In this document: positions 45,050-54,857 of the stretch, piece by piece
How positions within the stretch are numbered: position 1 is the first letter of the stretch
Layout: each line of letters opens with the position of its first letter
Notes under the pieces: model-generated
The model's input: only the letters and a program-made list of their open reading frames with translations
Databases searched by the model: none
What the model was told of the DNA's origin: nothing
Position numbers and translations under genes: made by a program
Assembly: GCF_007993815.1 (NCBI RefSeq)
Contig: NZ_VJWE01000013.1
Location: 186,001 to 250,000 of the forward strand
Reading direction: 5' to 3'
Source of the DNA: Acidovorax delafieldii
GTDB taxonomy: Bacteria; Pseudomonadota; Gammaproteobacteria; Burkholderiales; Burkholderiaceae_C
DNA: 64,000 bases

Positions 45050-46051
45050 TCAGGCAGGGGACACAAAATCGGCCAGCTCAGGGGGTAGCTCGGCAATCAG
45101 TTGCACACGCTCGCCCGACGCGGGGTGGTTGAACTGTAACCGCCATGCGTGCAGGAACATGCGCTTCATCGAGAGCTTCTGCAGGCGCTTGTTGAGGTCA
45201 AAGTCACCGTATTTGTCATCACCCACGATGGCGTGGCCCTGGCTGGCCAGGTGCACACGGATCTGATGGGTGCGGCCGGTCTTGATGGTCACCTCCAGCA
45301 GGGACATCGCCGGCAGGCCTTGAGCGGGGCGCGCGGGCACGGTGCTGCGCACCTTGACCAGCGTGATGGAGCGCATGCCATCCGGGTCATCGGCCGTGGT
45401 CACACGCACGCGGCGCTCGCCGTCGGCCTGCAGGTACTTGTGCAGTGGCAGGTCGATGACCTTTTTGTTGGCAGGCCAGGTGCCCGTGACGAGTGCCAGA
45501 TAGGTCTTGCCTGTCTCGCGCTCACGGAACTGGTCTTGCAGGTGAGTGAGCGCTGACCGCTTCTTAGCCACCAGCAGGATGCCCGAGGTCTCGCGGTCCA
45601 GGCGGTGCACCAGTTCCAGGAACTTGGACGCCGGCCGCGCCTGGCGCAATTGCTCGATCACGCCAAAACTCACGCCGCTGCCGCCGTGCACCGCCACGCC
45701 CGCGGGCTTGTCCAGGGCGATCAGGTGCTCGTCTTCGAGCAGGATGGGAAATTCGCGCGCAGGCGCCGGACGCTCGGCCTTCTCGGCCACCTTGTCGGAG
45801 ATGCGCACGGGCGGCAGGCGCACCACATCCCCTGCTTCCACGCGGGTGTCGGCACTCACGCGGCCTTTGTTGATGCGGACCTCACCGCTGCGGATGATGC
45901 GGTAGACATGCGTTTTTGGCACGCCTTTCAAGTGGCGTATCAAAAAGTTATCGAGCCGCTGGCCAGCGGAGTCAGCATCCACTTCCACCAGGCGGGCTGC
46001 GGGAAGCCCCGCAGGGGCTGTGGGCGGTTTGGCCCCTATAATGTGTTTCAC
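45050..46051 (-). CDS. rluC: Ribosomal large subunit pseudouridine synthase C
   Basis: 333 residues. Modifies 23S rRNA uridines (955, 2504, 2580 in E. coli). S4 domain (QRLDNFLIRHLKGVPKTHVYRIIRSGEVRINKGRV) then RluA-type catalytic domain with LVHRLDRETSGILLVAKK (catalytic Asp) and IKTGRTHQIRVHLASQGHAIVGDDKYG. Start taken as GTG 46051 (MKHIIGAKPP) because upstream in-frame sequence has no family resemblance; no good Shine-Dalgarno. Divergent from rne. Confidence 0.92.
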   Translation of the reverse strand: MKHIIGAKPPTAPAGLPAARLVEVDADSAGQRLDNFLIRHLKGVPKTHVYRIIRSGEVRINKGRVSADTRVEAGDVVRLPPVRISDKVAEKAERPAPAREFPILLEDEHLIALDKPAGVAVHGGSGVSFGVIEQLRQARPASKFLELVHRLDRETSGILLVAKKRSALTHLQDQFRERETGKTYLALVTGTWPANKKVIDLPLHKYLQADGERRVRVTTADDPDGMRSITLVKVRSTVPARPAQGLPAMSLLEVTIKTGRTHQIRVHLASQGHAIVGDDKYGDFDLNKRLQKLSMKRMFLHAWRLQFNHPASGERVQLIAELPPELADFVSPA

Positions 46052-46650
46052 CTGCGCGTTGTTATGTAAGTGGTTGATTTGTCTGGAGTTTAGTCCACAC
46101 AGCCCTTGCCCCTCACGCAGGCAGGTCGATGCCACCGGGCGTCGTGCGCGCAGATTGCAGGCCAGATGCCTGTGGTGGCCAGCACGCCGTGCGGCGGGCT
46201 GACAGATTGAAACACTGATACGGAATCCCCCAAGCTGGCAGATGTTCCCTACCCGGGCGCAGCCTGTCAGCGGATCAAAGCGAGCATGTGGTTGTTGATG
46301 AGCTGGATGGTGACCTTGTGGCGGTGGCTGATGCCCCCGGCTGCACGCTCCAATTCAGCCCCAACGCCCAGCCAGCAAGCGCAATCAGCTACTCTTTTGC
46401 TAGCAAAACTGCGCTCCTACCACTCGCCCCCATCCACGCGCCCCTGCCTCACGATGCTGCGCTAGAGCGCGGCAGATCATTGGCATTCCCGGCAATTCCC
46501 TTCGTTTCGATGCGTCAGTCCAGGCATTCACAGCTCCTGTAGAGCTTGTTGTATTGGTTTGGAAACTGTGGGCAGCAGCCCGCGCAGCCCTCCCTGTGGG
46601 TCAGGTGGGCTGCACCGCTGCTGTCCGCGAAACACTGAAGGAATCGCATC
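46052..46650. other. 599-bp region between rluC and rne; probable long rne leader
   Basis: No supportable gene. It holds the rluC promoter on the left and probably a long rne 5' leader. In enterobacteria the rne leader is long and used for autoregulation; sequence similarity to that is not expected here. I see an 8-bp long-range pair GCTGACAG / CTGTCAGC (46198-46205 with 46264-46271), a weak dispersed-repeat relative around 46381-46414, and the hairpin described separately near the start codon. Confidence 0.5.
46575..46613 (+). promoter_or_regulatory. Alternative hairpins just upstream of rne start
   Basis: GGGCTGC at 46607-46613 can pair with either of two copies of GCAGCCC (46575-46581 or 46584-46590). 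The two pairings exclude each other. They end about 37 nt before the ATG and 25 nt before the GAAGGAAT ribosome-binding area. This could tune rne expression; it is an inference from sequence only. Confidence 0.3.
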
Positions 46651-49600
46651 ATGAAGCGGATGCTCATCAACGCCACGCAGCCCGAAGAACGGCGCCTGGC
46701 CATCGTCGACGGACAAAAGCTCCTCGACTACGAAATCGAAATCGAAGGGCGTGAACAGCGCAAGGGCAACATCTACAAGGCCGTCGTCACCCGCGTCGAG
46801 CCTTCGCTGGAAGCCTGTTTTGTGGACTACGGCGAAGACCGCCACGGTTTCCTGCCGTTCAAGGAAATCTCGCGCAGCTATTTCACCCCCGGTGTCTCGC
46901 CCAGCCAGGCGCGCATCAATGAAGTGATCAAGGAAGGCCAGGAACTGCTGGTCCAGGTCGAAAAAGAAGAACGGGGCAACAAGGGCGCGGCCCTGACCAC
47001 CTTCGTCTCGCTGGCCGGCCGCTATGTGGTGCTGATGCCCAACAACCCCCGTGGCGGTGGCGTTTCACGCCGCATCGAGGGCGAGGACCGCGCAGAGCTC
47101 AAGGAGGCGATGGACCAGCTGGAATACCCGAACGGCATGTCCATCATCGCGCGCACCGCTGGCATTGGCCGCACCGCGCCCGAGCTGCAGTGGGACCTGA
47201 ATTACCTGCTCAAGCTGTGGAACGCTATCGACGGCGCCGCCAAGGGCGGCAAGGGCGCCTTCCTGATCTATCAGGAATCGAGCCTGGTGATCCGCGCGAT
47301 CCGCGACTACTTCAACAATGACATCGGTGACATCCTCATCGATACCGACGACATCTACGAACAGGCACAGCAGTTCATGGCGCACGTCATGCCCGAGCAT
47401 GCCGCCCGCGTGAAGCGCTACCGCGACGACGCCGCCCTGTTCAGCCGCTTCCAGATCGAGCACCAGATCGAATCGGCCTACGCCCGCACCGTGCAGCTGC
47501 CCTCGGGTGGCGCCATCGTGATCGACCACACCGAAGCGCTGGTCAGCGTGGACGTGAACTCGGCCCGCGCCATCAAGGGCGGCGACATCGAGGAAACCGC
47601 CACCCGCACCAACCTGGAAGCCGCCGACGAAGTGGCGCGCCAGATGCGCCTGCGCGACCTGGGCGGCCTGATCGTGATCGACTTCATCGACATGGAAGAG
47701 TCGAAGAACCGCCGCGAAGTGGAAAACCGCCTGCGCGACGCGCTGCGCCAGGACCGCGCCCGCGTGCAATTCGGCACCATCAGCAAGTTCGGCCTGATGG
47801 AAATGAGCCGCCAGCGCCTCAAGCCCGCCTTGAGCGAAGGCTCGTCCATCCCCTGCCCACGCTGCGGCGGCTCGGGCCACATCCGCGACACCGAATCGTC
47901 GGCCCTGCAGATCCTGCGGATCATTCAGGAAGAGTCGATGAAGGACAACACGGCCGCTGTGCACTGCCAAGTGCCGGTGGAAGTGGCTTCGTTCCTGCTG
48001 AACGAGAAGCGCACCGAGATCGCCAAGATCGAACTCAAGCAACGCGTGGCCGTGCTGATGGTGCCCAACAAGACGCTGGAAACCCCCAACTACCGCCTGG
48101 AACGCCTCAAGCACGACGACCCGCGCCTGGACCACATCGAAGCCAGCTATAAGCTCGCCGAAGAAGTGGAAGACCCCACCGCCGTGACGCGCCGCTCGCA
48201 AGAGCCCACCAACAAGCAGACCCCGGTGATCAAGGGCGTGCTACCTGACGCACCCGCCCCCGTGGCAGAGCCCCGCCCCGAAGGCGCCGCACGCCCACCC
48301 CGTGGTGGCCAACGCCCTGCAGCCGCTGCCACCCCTGCACCGGCACCAGTAGCCGCTCCAGCACCCGCCCCAGCCGCACCGCAAGAGCAAGGCTTCTTCG
48401 CCTGGCTCAAGAGCCTGTTTGGCTTTGGCAGCGCGCCGGCAGCCCCCACCCCGGTCACAACGGCATCGCCCGCTGCCGCACCTGCCGCTGCCGAAACCAC
48501 CAGCCGTGGCGAACCGCGCCGCGAAGGCCGCAACGGTGAAAGCCGTGGCCGCCGTGGCGGCCGCGATGGCAACCGGGACGGTCAGCGCGAAGGCGCACCA
48601 CGTGATGGCAACCGCGAAGGCAGCTCTGGCGAAGGCCGTGGCCGCCGTGGCGAACGCTCGGCCGAAGGCCGCGCTCCCCGCGATGCAGACAGCCGTCCAC
48701 CCCGCGACGCAGAGCGCCGTCCCGAAGGCGAAGGCCGTGAAGGGGGCCGCAACGGACGTGGCGAAGGCCGTGAAGGGGGCCGTGGCCGCCGCGACAGCGA
48801 GCCGCGCAACCTGAACGCTGGCGTGAATGGTGACAACACCAACGCTGCAACCACTCCGGTGGAAGGCCCCAACGCAGGCAACACCGGTGGCGCAGAAGGC
48901 CAGCCGGCGCAGCAACCCCGTGGCGAGCGCGGTCCGCGCCGCGAACGTGGTGATCGCGGTGGCAACCGTGGTGAACGCGGTGAACGCGCTCCTCGCGCGG
49001 TCGAGGCCCAGGAGGCAAGCGCCACGGCCGCCGCTGGTGACTTTGCGGACACCGCTCCACTGGCATCGCTGCCGGACCTGGACCTGAGCGGCAATGACGC
49101 ACCCGCCAACGGCAATGGCGCCACCGAAGAGCAGCGCCGCGAGCGCCGCTCCCGCGACCGCTATGGCCGTGACCGCCGCGAACGTGGCGAGCGTGGCCCG
49201 CGCGACAACAACGGCAACGCCGAAGCAGCTGCGCCAGCGATGCTGGACTTTGACCCCACCCAGGCCGAGCCCACACCGGCACAGGACGAGGCGCCGCGCC
49301 GCAGCTACTTCAGCAACGCACCCGCCGCCGAGCCCGTGGCACCGGTGGCAACCCCTGTCGCAGCTCCTGTGGCAGCCCCAGCCGCTTCAGCCACTGAGCC
49401 AGCCGCAGCGCCTGTTACCGCGGCAGCTGTTGCAGCGCCCGTTGCAAACCCTGCAGCCGCCCCGGTGGCTGCACCGGCGCCTGTCGCAGTACCCGCACCG
49501 GCGGTAGCCGCCCAGGCACCCGTAGCAACAGCTGCGCAAGCCAAGGGACTGCCCCGCGTTCAGGCGTTCACGCTGCCCATCGATGAACTGCAGCAAGTGG

Positions 49601-49809
49601 CTGCCGCATCGGGCCTGCAGTGGGTGAACTCTGACGCGGACAAGATCGCTGCCGTGCAGGCCGCCATCGCTGCCGAGCCCAAGCCCATCCGCGTGCCCCG
49701 TGAGCGCCCCCCTGCGGTGGTGCTGGACGAAGGTCCGCTGGTGCTGGTGGAAACCCGCCGCGACCTGTCGGCCATGGCGCTGCCGTTTGAGCAGCCCCCA
49801 GCAGCCTGA
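46651..49809 (+). CDS. rne: Ribonuclease E
   Basis: 1052 residues. Endonuclease at the core of the RNA degradosome. Residues 1 to about 510 are catalytic: S1 domain ([23 protein letters not shown]), metal-binding Asp in VSVDVNSA and IDFIDME, and zinc-link CPRCGG (Cys402, Cys405). The remainder is disordered: Arg/Gly/Glu-rich tracts with an exact DNA repeat, then a long Ala/Pro/Val-rich stretch, ending in a short conserved-looking segment ([23 protein letters not shown]). ATG 46651 is preceded by GAAGGAAT. Strong terminator follows. Confidence 0.95.
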   Translation: MKRMLINATQPEERRLAIVDGQKLLDYEIEIEGREQRKGNIYKAVVTRVEPSLEACFVDYGEDRHGFLPFKEISRSYFTPGVSPSQARINEVIKEGQELLVQVEKEERGNKGAALTTFVSLAGRYVVLMPNNPRGGGVSRRIEGEDRAELKEAMDQLEYPNGMSIIARTAGIGRTAPELQWDLNYLLKLWNAIDGAAKGGKGAFLIYQESSLVIRAIRDYFNNDIGDILIDTDDIYEQAQQFMAHVMPEHAARVKRYRDDAALFSRFQIEHQIESAYARTVQLPSGGAIVIDHTEALVSVDVNSARAIKGGDIEETATRTNLEAADEVARQMRLRDLGGLIVIDFIDMEESKNRREVENRLRDALRQDRARVQFGTISKFGLMEMSRQRLKPALSEGSSIPCPRCGGSGHIRDTESSALQILRIIQEESMKDNTAAVHCQVPVEVASFLLNEKRTEIAKIELKQRVAVLMVPNKTLETPNYRLERLKHDDPRLDHIEASYKLAEEVEDPTAVTRRSQEPTNKQTPVIKGVLPDAPAPVAEPRPEGAARPPRGGQRPAAAATPAPAPVAAPAPAPAAPQEQGFFAWLKSLFGFGSAPAAPTPVTTASPAAAPAAAETTSRGEPRREGRNGESRGRRGGRDGNRDGQREGAPRDGNREGSSGEGRGRRGERSAEGRAPRDADSRPPRDAERRPEGEGREGGRNGRGEGREGGRGRRDSEPRNLNAGVNGDNTNAATTPVEGPNAGNTGGAEGQPAQQPRGERGPRRERGDRGGNRGERGERAPRAVEAQEASATAAAGDFADTAPLASLPDLDLSGNDAPANGNGATEEQRRERRSRDRYGRDRRERGERGPRDNNGNAEAAAPAMLDFDPTQAEPTPAQDEAPRRSYFSNAPAAEPVAPVATPVAAPVAAPAASATEPAAAPVTAAAVAAPVANPAAAPVAAPAPVAVPAPAVAAQAPVATAAQAKGLPRVQAFTLPIDELQQVAAASGLQWVNSDADKIAAVQAAIAAEPKPIRVPRERPPAVVLDEGPLVLVETRRDLSAMALPFEQPPAA
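48727..48782 (+). repeat. Exact 23-bp direct repeat within rne
   Basis: GGCGAAGGCCGTGAAGGGGG plus CCG occurs at 48727-48749 and again at 48760-48782, a period of 33 bp (11 codons, in frame), coding twice for GEGREGG. It lies in the Arg/Gly/Glu-rich disordered arm and could change copy number by slippage. Confidence 0.85.
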
Positions 49810-49851
49810 TGCGCTGCAATGGCTGCTGCCCTCAGGGCCGCAGCCCACGCA

Positions 49852-49883
49852 AAGAAGGCGGCTCAGGCCGCCTTCTTTTTTTT
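49852..49883 (+). terminator. Rho-independent terminator of rne
   Basis: 11-bp perfect stem AAGAAGGCGGC / GCCGCCTTCTT with a 4-nt loop, followed by a run of T to 49883. It starts 43 nt after the rne stop. Confidence 0.92.
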
Positions 49884-50036
49884 GGGCAACTGAGCAAGCA
49901 CCGTGCTGGGCGCCAATACCCGCAAGCGACAGAAGACGGTCGTCCAGCAGGTACCATTTCAGGCCGCTGGCGCAGCCAGCAACCCGCGCTTTCCAGGCCA
50001 CACTTCACCCCCGAGATCCACGGACCCTTTGCCCCC

Positions 50037-50822
50037 ATGCTGTTCCTGCTGTCTCCCGCCAAATCGCTCGACTACGACACGCCCGTTCCCGAAGGCCTGC
50101 CGCACACCACGCCCCAGTTTGTGCCGCAGTCCACGGCCCTGATCGAAGTCCTGCGGGAGCAGTCGCCGCAGCAGATCGCGTCGCTGATGGAACTGAGCGA
50201 CACGCTCGCGGCGCTGAACGTGGCGCGTTACCAGGCCTGGCGCCCCCGCTTCACGGCCCACAACTCGCGCCAGGCGGTGCTGGCCTTCAATGGCGACGTG
50301 TACGAGGGGCTGCAAGCCCGCAGCCTGAGCGCTGACGACCTGGACTGGGCCCAGAGCCATGTCGCCATCCTCAGTGGCCTGTATGGCGTGCTGCGGCCGC
50401 TGGACCGCATGCAGCCCTATCGCCTGGAGATGGGCACGCGCCTGGCCACCGAGGCAGGCAGCAACCTGTACCAGTTCTGGGGCCGCCAGATTGCCGAGCA
50501 CCTGAACACCCGGCTGCGCGCCGACACCACGCCGGTGGTGATCAACCTCGCCTCGCAGGAATACTTCAAGGCCGTGGACCGCAAGGCACTCAAGGCCCGC
50601 GTGATCGAATGCGTGTTCGAGGACTGGAAGGGCGGCAACTACAAGATCATCAGCTTCTTTGCCAAGCGCGCACGCGGCCTGATGGCTCGCTATGCCATCA
50701 CCCACCGCCTTGCCACGCCCCACCAGCTCGAAGGGTTTGACCTGGACGGCTATGCCTTTGCCCCGGCATCATCCGAGCCCGAGCGCCTGGTCTTCCGGCG
50801 CAAGACTCCGCCCTCCGCATAA
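50037..50822 (+). CDS. yaaA: Peroxide stress protein YaaA (UPF0246)
   Basis: 261 residues. YaaA lowers free iron during peroxide stress in E. coli and binds DNA. Family hallmarks: [50 protein letters not shown], and [15 protein letters not shown] 50037 matches the family start exactly; the longer open frame upstream runs through the rne terminator. Confidence 0.94.
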   Translation: MLFLLSPAKSLDYDTPVPEGLPHTTPQFVPQSTALIEVLREQSPQQIASLMELSDTLAALNVARYQAWRPRFTAHNSRQAVLAFNGDVYEGLQARSLSADDLDWAQSHVAILSGLYGVLRPLDRMQPYRLEMGTRLATEAGSNLYQFWGRQIAEHLNTRLRADTTPVVINLASQEYFKAVDRKALKARVIECVFEDWKGGNYKIISFFAKRARGLMARYAITHRLATPHQLEGFDLDGYAFAPASSEPERLVFRRKTPPSA

Positions 50823-50858
50823 ATCCGCCCACCACCCTGCTCTTGTTGAAGGACCGCC

Positions 50859-51764
50859 ATGGCATCGCGTTCTGACCAGCACCCGGACAGCACCACCACC
50901 CAGCACGCCAGCGCAGCGCGGCAGGCCATCACCCCCGAGTTGCGCCGCTGGATCATCGAGCAGGCCCAGGCGGGCTACGCTGCGCCCGTGGTGCTGCAGT
51001 CCATGCGTGACGCAGGCTGGGACGAAGACGTGGCGGCGGATGCGCTGGAGATCACGCTGCAGGAGCACCTGAACGACCTGGCTGTGCAGCAGGGCCTGCC
51101 CTCGGCCGTGCGGGTGCCCGAGCCCCGGCTGGATGAATCCCCCGCCCAGGTGGACTGCGGAGACCGCACCGTGAATGTGCTGCTGGCCATGGCACAGCCG
51201 CGCATCGTGGTGTTTGGCAACCTGCTGTCGCCTGAGGAGTGCGATGCACTGATAGCCGCTGCAGAGCCCCGCATGGCACGCTCGCTCACCGTGGCCACCA
51301 AGACCGGGGGCGAAGAGATCAATGCCGACCGCACCAGCGACGGCATGTTCTTCCAGCGCGGGCAAAGTCCCCTGATCCAGCGCATCGAGGAGCGCATTGC
51401 GCGCCTGCTCCACTGGCCCATCGAAAACGGCGAAGGCCTGCAGGTGCTGCACTACCGCCCCGGCGCCGAATACAAGCCGCACTACGACTACTTCGACCCC
51501 GCCGAGCCCGGCACGCCCAGCATCATCCAGCGCGGCGGCCAGCGCGTGGGCACGCTGGTGATGTACCTGAACACACCTGACAAAGGCGGCGGCACCACCT
51601 TCCCCGACGTGCACCTGGAGGTGGCGCCGCAGCGTGGCAACGCGGTGTTCTTCAGCTACGAGCGCCCGCACCCGTCCACCCGCACCCTGCATGGCGGCGC
51701 CCCCGTGATCGCCGGGGACAAATGGATTGCCACCAAATGGCTGCGTGAGCGGGAATTTCGGTAA
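50859..51764 (+). CDS. 2OG-Fe(II) oxygenase, prolyl-4-hydroxylase-like
   Basis: 301 residues. Residues about 110-295 form the double-stranded beta helix: Fe ligands His and Asp in YKPHYDYFDP and distal His in TRTLHGGAPV, then Lys in AGDKWIATKW for 2-oxoglutarate. N-terminal residues 25-70 (ELRRWIIEQAQAGYAAPVV, then MRDAGWDEDVAADAL) look like a UBA/CUE-like helical module. P4H-type enzymes hydroxylate proline in proteins such as EF-Tu or collagen-like repeats; the substrate here is unknown. Follows yaaA by 36 bp. Confidence 0.9.
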   Translation: MASRSDQHPDSTTTQHASAARQAITPELRRWIIEQAQAGYAAPVVLQSMRDAGWDEDVAADALEITLQEHLNDLAVQQGLPSAVRVPEPRLDESPAQVDCGDRTVNVLLAMAQPRIVVFGNLLSPEECDALIAAAEPRMARSLTVATKTGGEEINADRTSDGMFFQRGQSPLIQRIEERIARLLHWPIENGEGLQVLHYRPGAEYKPHYDYFDPAEPGTPSIIQRGGQRVGTLVMYLNTPDKGGGTTFPDVHLEVAPQRGNAVFFSYERPHPSTRTLHGGAPVIAGDKWIATKWLREREFR

Positions 51765-51774
51765 AAACCCCGGC

Positions 51775-51824
51775 ATGCGCTAGTCGAACACGCGCCAGCA
51801 GCTATAAAAATAGTAGCAATAGCA
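51775..51824 (+). repeat. Dispersed intergenic repeat, copy C
   Basis: Reads atgcgctagtcgaacacg then gccagcagctataaaaatag and tagcaatag. It shares GCGCTAGT, CAGCTATMAAA and AGTAGCAAT with copies A and B. It occupies the gap between the oxygenase gene and queF. Confidence 0.5.
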
Positions 51825-51863
51825 CAGACCCCCTTGGAACCCACACACCCGAAAGACCAGGCC

Positions 51864-52709
51864 ATGAACACGCCAGAACAATCCCAACTCGGCAAGGCAT
51901 CGGCCTACGTGGACCAGTACGACGCCTCGCTGCTGTTCCCCATCCCCCGCGCGGGCAAGCGGGCCGAGATCGGCATCACCGGCTCGGCGCCCTTCTTCGG
52001 GGCCGACCTGTGGACGGCGTTCGAGCTGTCCTGGCTGAATGCGCGTGGCAAGCCGCAGGTGGCGCTGGCGCACATCACCGTGCCCTGCGAGACGCCCAAC
52101 ATCGTCGAGAGCAAGTCGTTCAAGCTGTATCTCAACAGCTTCAACAACACCCGCTTTGCCGATGCGGCCGAGGTGCAGGCCCGCATCCGCGCCGACATCA
52201 GCGAAGCCGTATGGCGTGGCGCCGACCACCCCGCCACCGTGGGCGTGAAGCTCATCGCACCCGAGCTGTTCGACCAGGAGCCCGTGCATGAGCTGGATGG
52301 CCTGAGCCTGGACCGGCTGGACGTGGAATGCACGCGCTACCAGCCCGCGCCCGACCTGCTGACGGCCACATTCAACGAAGCGCCCGTGACCGAAACCCTC
52401 ACCAGCAACCTGCTCAAGAGCAACTGCCTGGTGACCGGCCAGCCCGACTGGGGCAGCGTGCAGATCAGCTACAGCGGCCCGCAGATCAACCAGGAAGGGC
52501 TGCTGCAGTACCTGGTGAGCTTTCGCAACCACAACGAGTTCCATGAGCAGTGTGTGGAGCGCATCTTCATGGACGTGTGGACACGCTGCAAACCCATCAA
52601 GCTCACGGTGTATGCGCGCTACACGCGCCGGGGCGGGCTGGACATCAACCCCCTGCGCACCAGCCACCCGCAGGCCCTGCCGCGCAACGTGCGCACTGCC
52701 CGGCAGTAG
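51864..52709 (+). CDS. queF: NADPH-dependent 7-cyano-7-deazaguanine reductase QueF
   Basis: 281 residues, two-domain YqcD/QueF long form. Reduces preQ0 to preQ1 for queuosine in tRNA. Seen: [20 protein letters not shown] (QueF motif with Glu), nucleophilic Cys in [18 protein letters not shown], and [16 protein letters not shown] 51864 ([11 protein letters not shown]) chosen over a TTG 30 nt upstream. Confidence 0.95.
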   Translation: MNTPEQSQLGKASAYVDQYDASLLFPIPRAGKRAEIGITGSAPFFGADLWTAFELSWLNARGKPQVALAHITVPCETPNIVESKSFKLYLNSFNNTRFADAAEVQARIRADISEAVWRGADHPATVGVKLIAPELFDQEPVHELDGLSLDRLDVECTRYQPAPDLLTATFNEAPVTETLTSNLLKSNCLVTGQPDWGSVQISYSGPQINQEGLLQYLVSFRNHNEFHEQCVERIFMDVWTRCKPIKLTVYARYTRRGGLDINPLRTSHPQALPRNVRTARQ

Positions 52710-52744
52710 GCCTGCCCCCGCCACCCGTCAACCGACCGCATCCG

Positions 52745-53011
52745 TCAGTTGCGCGCATCGATCCAGTCGCACCGCAGGGTGTGGCGCAGGTGCGCGCGGG
52801 TACGCCAGGCAACGTACAGGCTGGGGACAAAAATGCCGATCAGGCAGACCGGCGCGGCGCAGGGCTCGCCAAAAGCGCAGATGGGAAACCAGCCCACCCA
52901 GCCCAGCATCCAGACCGTCAGCACCAGGTCCCACAGGTGGTATTCGAGCGGGTGGTCGGCCTTGTGCGCCACATGCCACTGCTTGATGCGCTGCAGCTCG
53001 TCGAGGGTCAT
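52745..53011 (-). CDS. Small hypothetical membrane protein
   Basis: 88 residues. No recognised function. MTLDELQRIKQWHVAHKADHP (amphipathic, His/Lys-rich) is followed by two hydrophobic helices (HLWDLVLTVWMLGWVGWF and AAPVCLIGIFVPSLYVAW) and a basic end. Good Shine-Dalgarno GGGAGA just before the ATG. Convergent with queF. Confidence 0.75.
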   Translation of the reverse strand: MTLDELQRIKQWHVAHKADHPLEYHLWDLVLTVWMLGWVGWFPICAFGEPCAAPVCLIGIFVPSLYVAWRTRAHLRHTLRCDWIDARN

Positions 53012-53104
53012 GGTGATCTCCCGGAAAACGGGAAAATCACTGTAAGTTACGAGTAAGAATTCGTCAAGGTGCGAGTATTCCTTGGCGGCTCGTTGCAGCG
53101 CCGC

Positions 53105-54664
53105 TCACCCCAGCCGGAACACATCCACCGAGCGGCCCAGCGACACCGCGCTTTCCTTGAGGCCCTGGGCGGCGGCGGCCGACTCCTCCACCAGCGCGGC
53201 GTTCTGCTGCGTCACGGTGTCGAGCTGCGTCACCGCCTCGTTGACCTGGGCAATGCCCTGCGACTGCTCCTTGGTGGCGCTGCTGATCTGCTGGACCAGC
53301 GTGCTCACGCGCTCCACGGCGTGCACGACGCCCTCGATGGTGGTGCCCGCATGGTCCATCTGCTGCGCGCCGCTGGCGATCTGGTTCACCGTGACGCCGA
53401 TCAGGCCGCTGATCTCCTTGGCCGAGCTGGCGCTGCGTTGCGCCAGGGCCCGCACCTCGCCCGCCACCACCGCAAAGCCCCGGCCCTGCTCGCCTGCACG
53501 GGCCGCCTCCACGGCGGCATTGAGCGCCAGCAGGTTGGTCTGGAAGGCAATGCCCTCGATCACGCCCACGATCTCGCTGATCTTGGTGGACGACAGCTTC
53601 ATCTGCTGCATGGCCGCCCCCACCTCCTGCACCGCCTGGCCACCGCGCGTGGCGATGTCGCTGCTCTGTGCGCTCTCGTGCGACACCTTGGCCGCTGTCT
53701 CCGACGTCTGCAGCACCGTGCTGGCCAGTTGCTCCATCGCAGCGGCAGTTTCTTCCAGGCTGCTTGCCTGCGACTCGGTGCGGGCCGACAGGTCCATGCC
53801 GCCGCGTGCGATTTCGTCGGCCGATTCGATGAAATTGCGCACCTCGGTGCGCACGTCGCCCACCACGGCGCGCAGGTTGACCTGGGTCTGCTGCAGGCGC
53901 TGCATCAGCGCGCCCAGGGGTTGGGGGTAGTCGGTGCCCACCGACGTGGCAAGGTTGCAGGCCGAGATGTCGGACGCGAAGCGGGTGGCATCGTGCACGC
54001 CCTGAAGCACCGTGGCCTGAAAGCGCCACAGCGTCCACCCCGCCCCCAGCAACAGCAGCACCAGGCGGGCCACCCAGGCGGTGGTGCCTTGCAGCCCCAT
54101 CACGTCGGGCAACAAGGCCAGCAGCACCGTCATCAGCAGCAGGATCGCCATGCGGGGCAGCAGCGCCATCTGCGCCAGGCGCTGCTGCCAGCCACGCACT
54201 CCCCGGTAGCGCACGTTGCCCGAGTCCAGGTAGAAGCTGCTTGCGCCCGAAGCCGCCTCGCTGCGCATCTGGGCATACAGGGCCTCGGCGGCCACCATCT
54301 CGGCCGCACTGGGCTTGGTGCGCACCGACATATAAGCGCGTGGCTTGCCGCCCTCCATGATGGGGGTGACGTTGGCTCGCACCCAGTAGTGGTCGCCGTT
54401 CTTGCGGCGGTTCTTGACCAAGCCCGTCCAGGGCTCGCCCCGGCCAATGGTGCGCCACATGTCCTTGTAGGCCTCGGCCGGCATGTCGGGGTGGCGAATG
54501 ATGTTGTGCGGCTGGCCGATGAGCTCGTCGTAGCTGTAGCCACTGACGCGCACAAACGCCGGGTTGCAGTGCGTGATCTCGCCCTTGGTGTTGGTGCTGG
54601 ACACCAGCAGCTCATCACCGGGGTAGTCAAAATTCTGCTGGGTCACTGGCAGGTTGATGCGCAT
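53105..54664 (-). CDS. PAS-domain methyl-accepting chemotaxis protein (Aer-like)
   Basis: 519 residues. N-terminal PAS domain (residues about 10-115) with [41 protein letters not shown], as in Aer-type redox/energy sensors. One or two membrane helices around 155-195 ([32 protein letters not shown]), then the MCP signalling domain with the hairpin tip [37 protein letters not shown]. The PAS domain is cytoplasmic, so it probably senses flavin/redox state. ATG 54664 has AGGAG 8 nt upstream. Confidence 0.92.
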   Translation of the reverse strand: MRINLPVTQQNFDYPGDELLVSSTNTKGEITHCNPAFVRVSGYSYDELIGQPHNIIRHPDMPAEAYKDMWRTIGRGEPWTGLVKNRRKNGDHYWVRANVTPIMEGGKPRAYMSVRTKPSAAEMVAAEALYAQMRSEAASGASSFYLDSGNVRYRGVRGWQQRLAQMALLPRMAILLLMTVLLALLPDVMGLQGTTAWVARLVLLLLGAGWTLWRFQATVLQGVHDATRFASDISACNLATSVGTDYPQPLGALMQRLQQTQVNLRAVVGDVRTEVRNFIESADEIARGGMDLSARTESQASSLEETAAAMEQLASTVLQTSETAAKVSHESAQSSDIATRGGQAVQEVGAAMQQMKLSSTKISEIVGVIEGIAFQTNLLALNAAVEAARAGEQGRGFAVVAGEVRALAQRSASSAKEISGLIGVTVNQIASGAQQMDHAGTTIEGVVHAVERVSTLVQQISSATKEQSQGIAQVNEAVTQLDTVTQQNAALVEESAAAAQGLKESAVSLGRSVDVFRLG

Positions 54665-54857
54665 TCGAGGCTCCTGAAGGGCCTGCGGCAGGGGCAGGCG
54701 GCGCGGCTTTTTCTGGCGTGTTGTATGTAACCGCTTGATACGAATCAAGTCTAACTGCTCCCTCCCCTGCTTTGCCCCAAAAAGGTGCCTCCCCACGCCC
54801 CTCAAAGCGCAAACACTGAAAGCCTGCTCACCGCCTTTTGGAAATCCGCAGCCTCAA

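Noticed and set aside
47065-48201. 378-codon open frame opposite rne
   Set aside because: Antisense shadow of the catalytic half of RNase E.
53018-53048. Inverted repeat around cccggaaaacggg near the small membrane protein gene
   Set aside because: Short arms (5-6 bp) that coincide with the Shine-Dalgarno region; not enough to call a regulatory structure.
53069-54730. 553-codon open frame opposite the chemoreceptor gene
   Set aside because: Low-complexity His/Arg/Leu-rich antisense shadow of the MCP.
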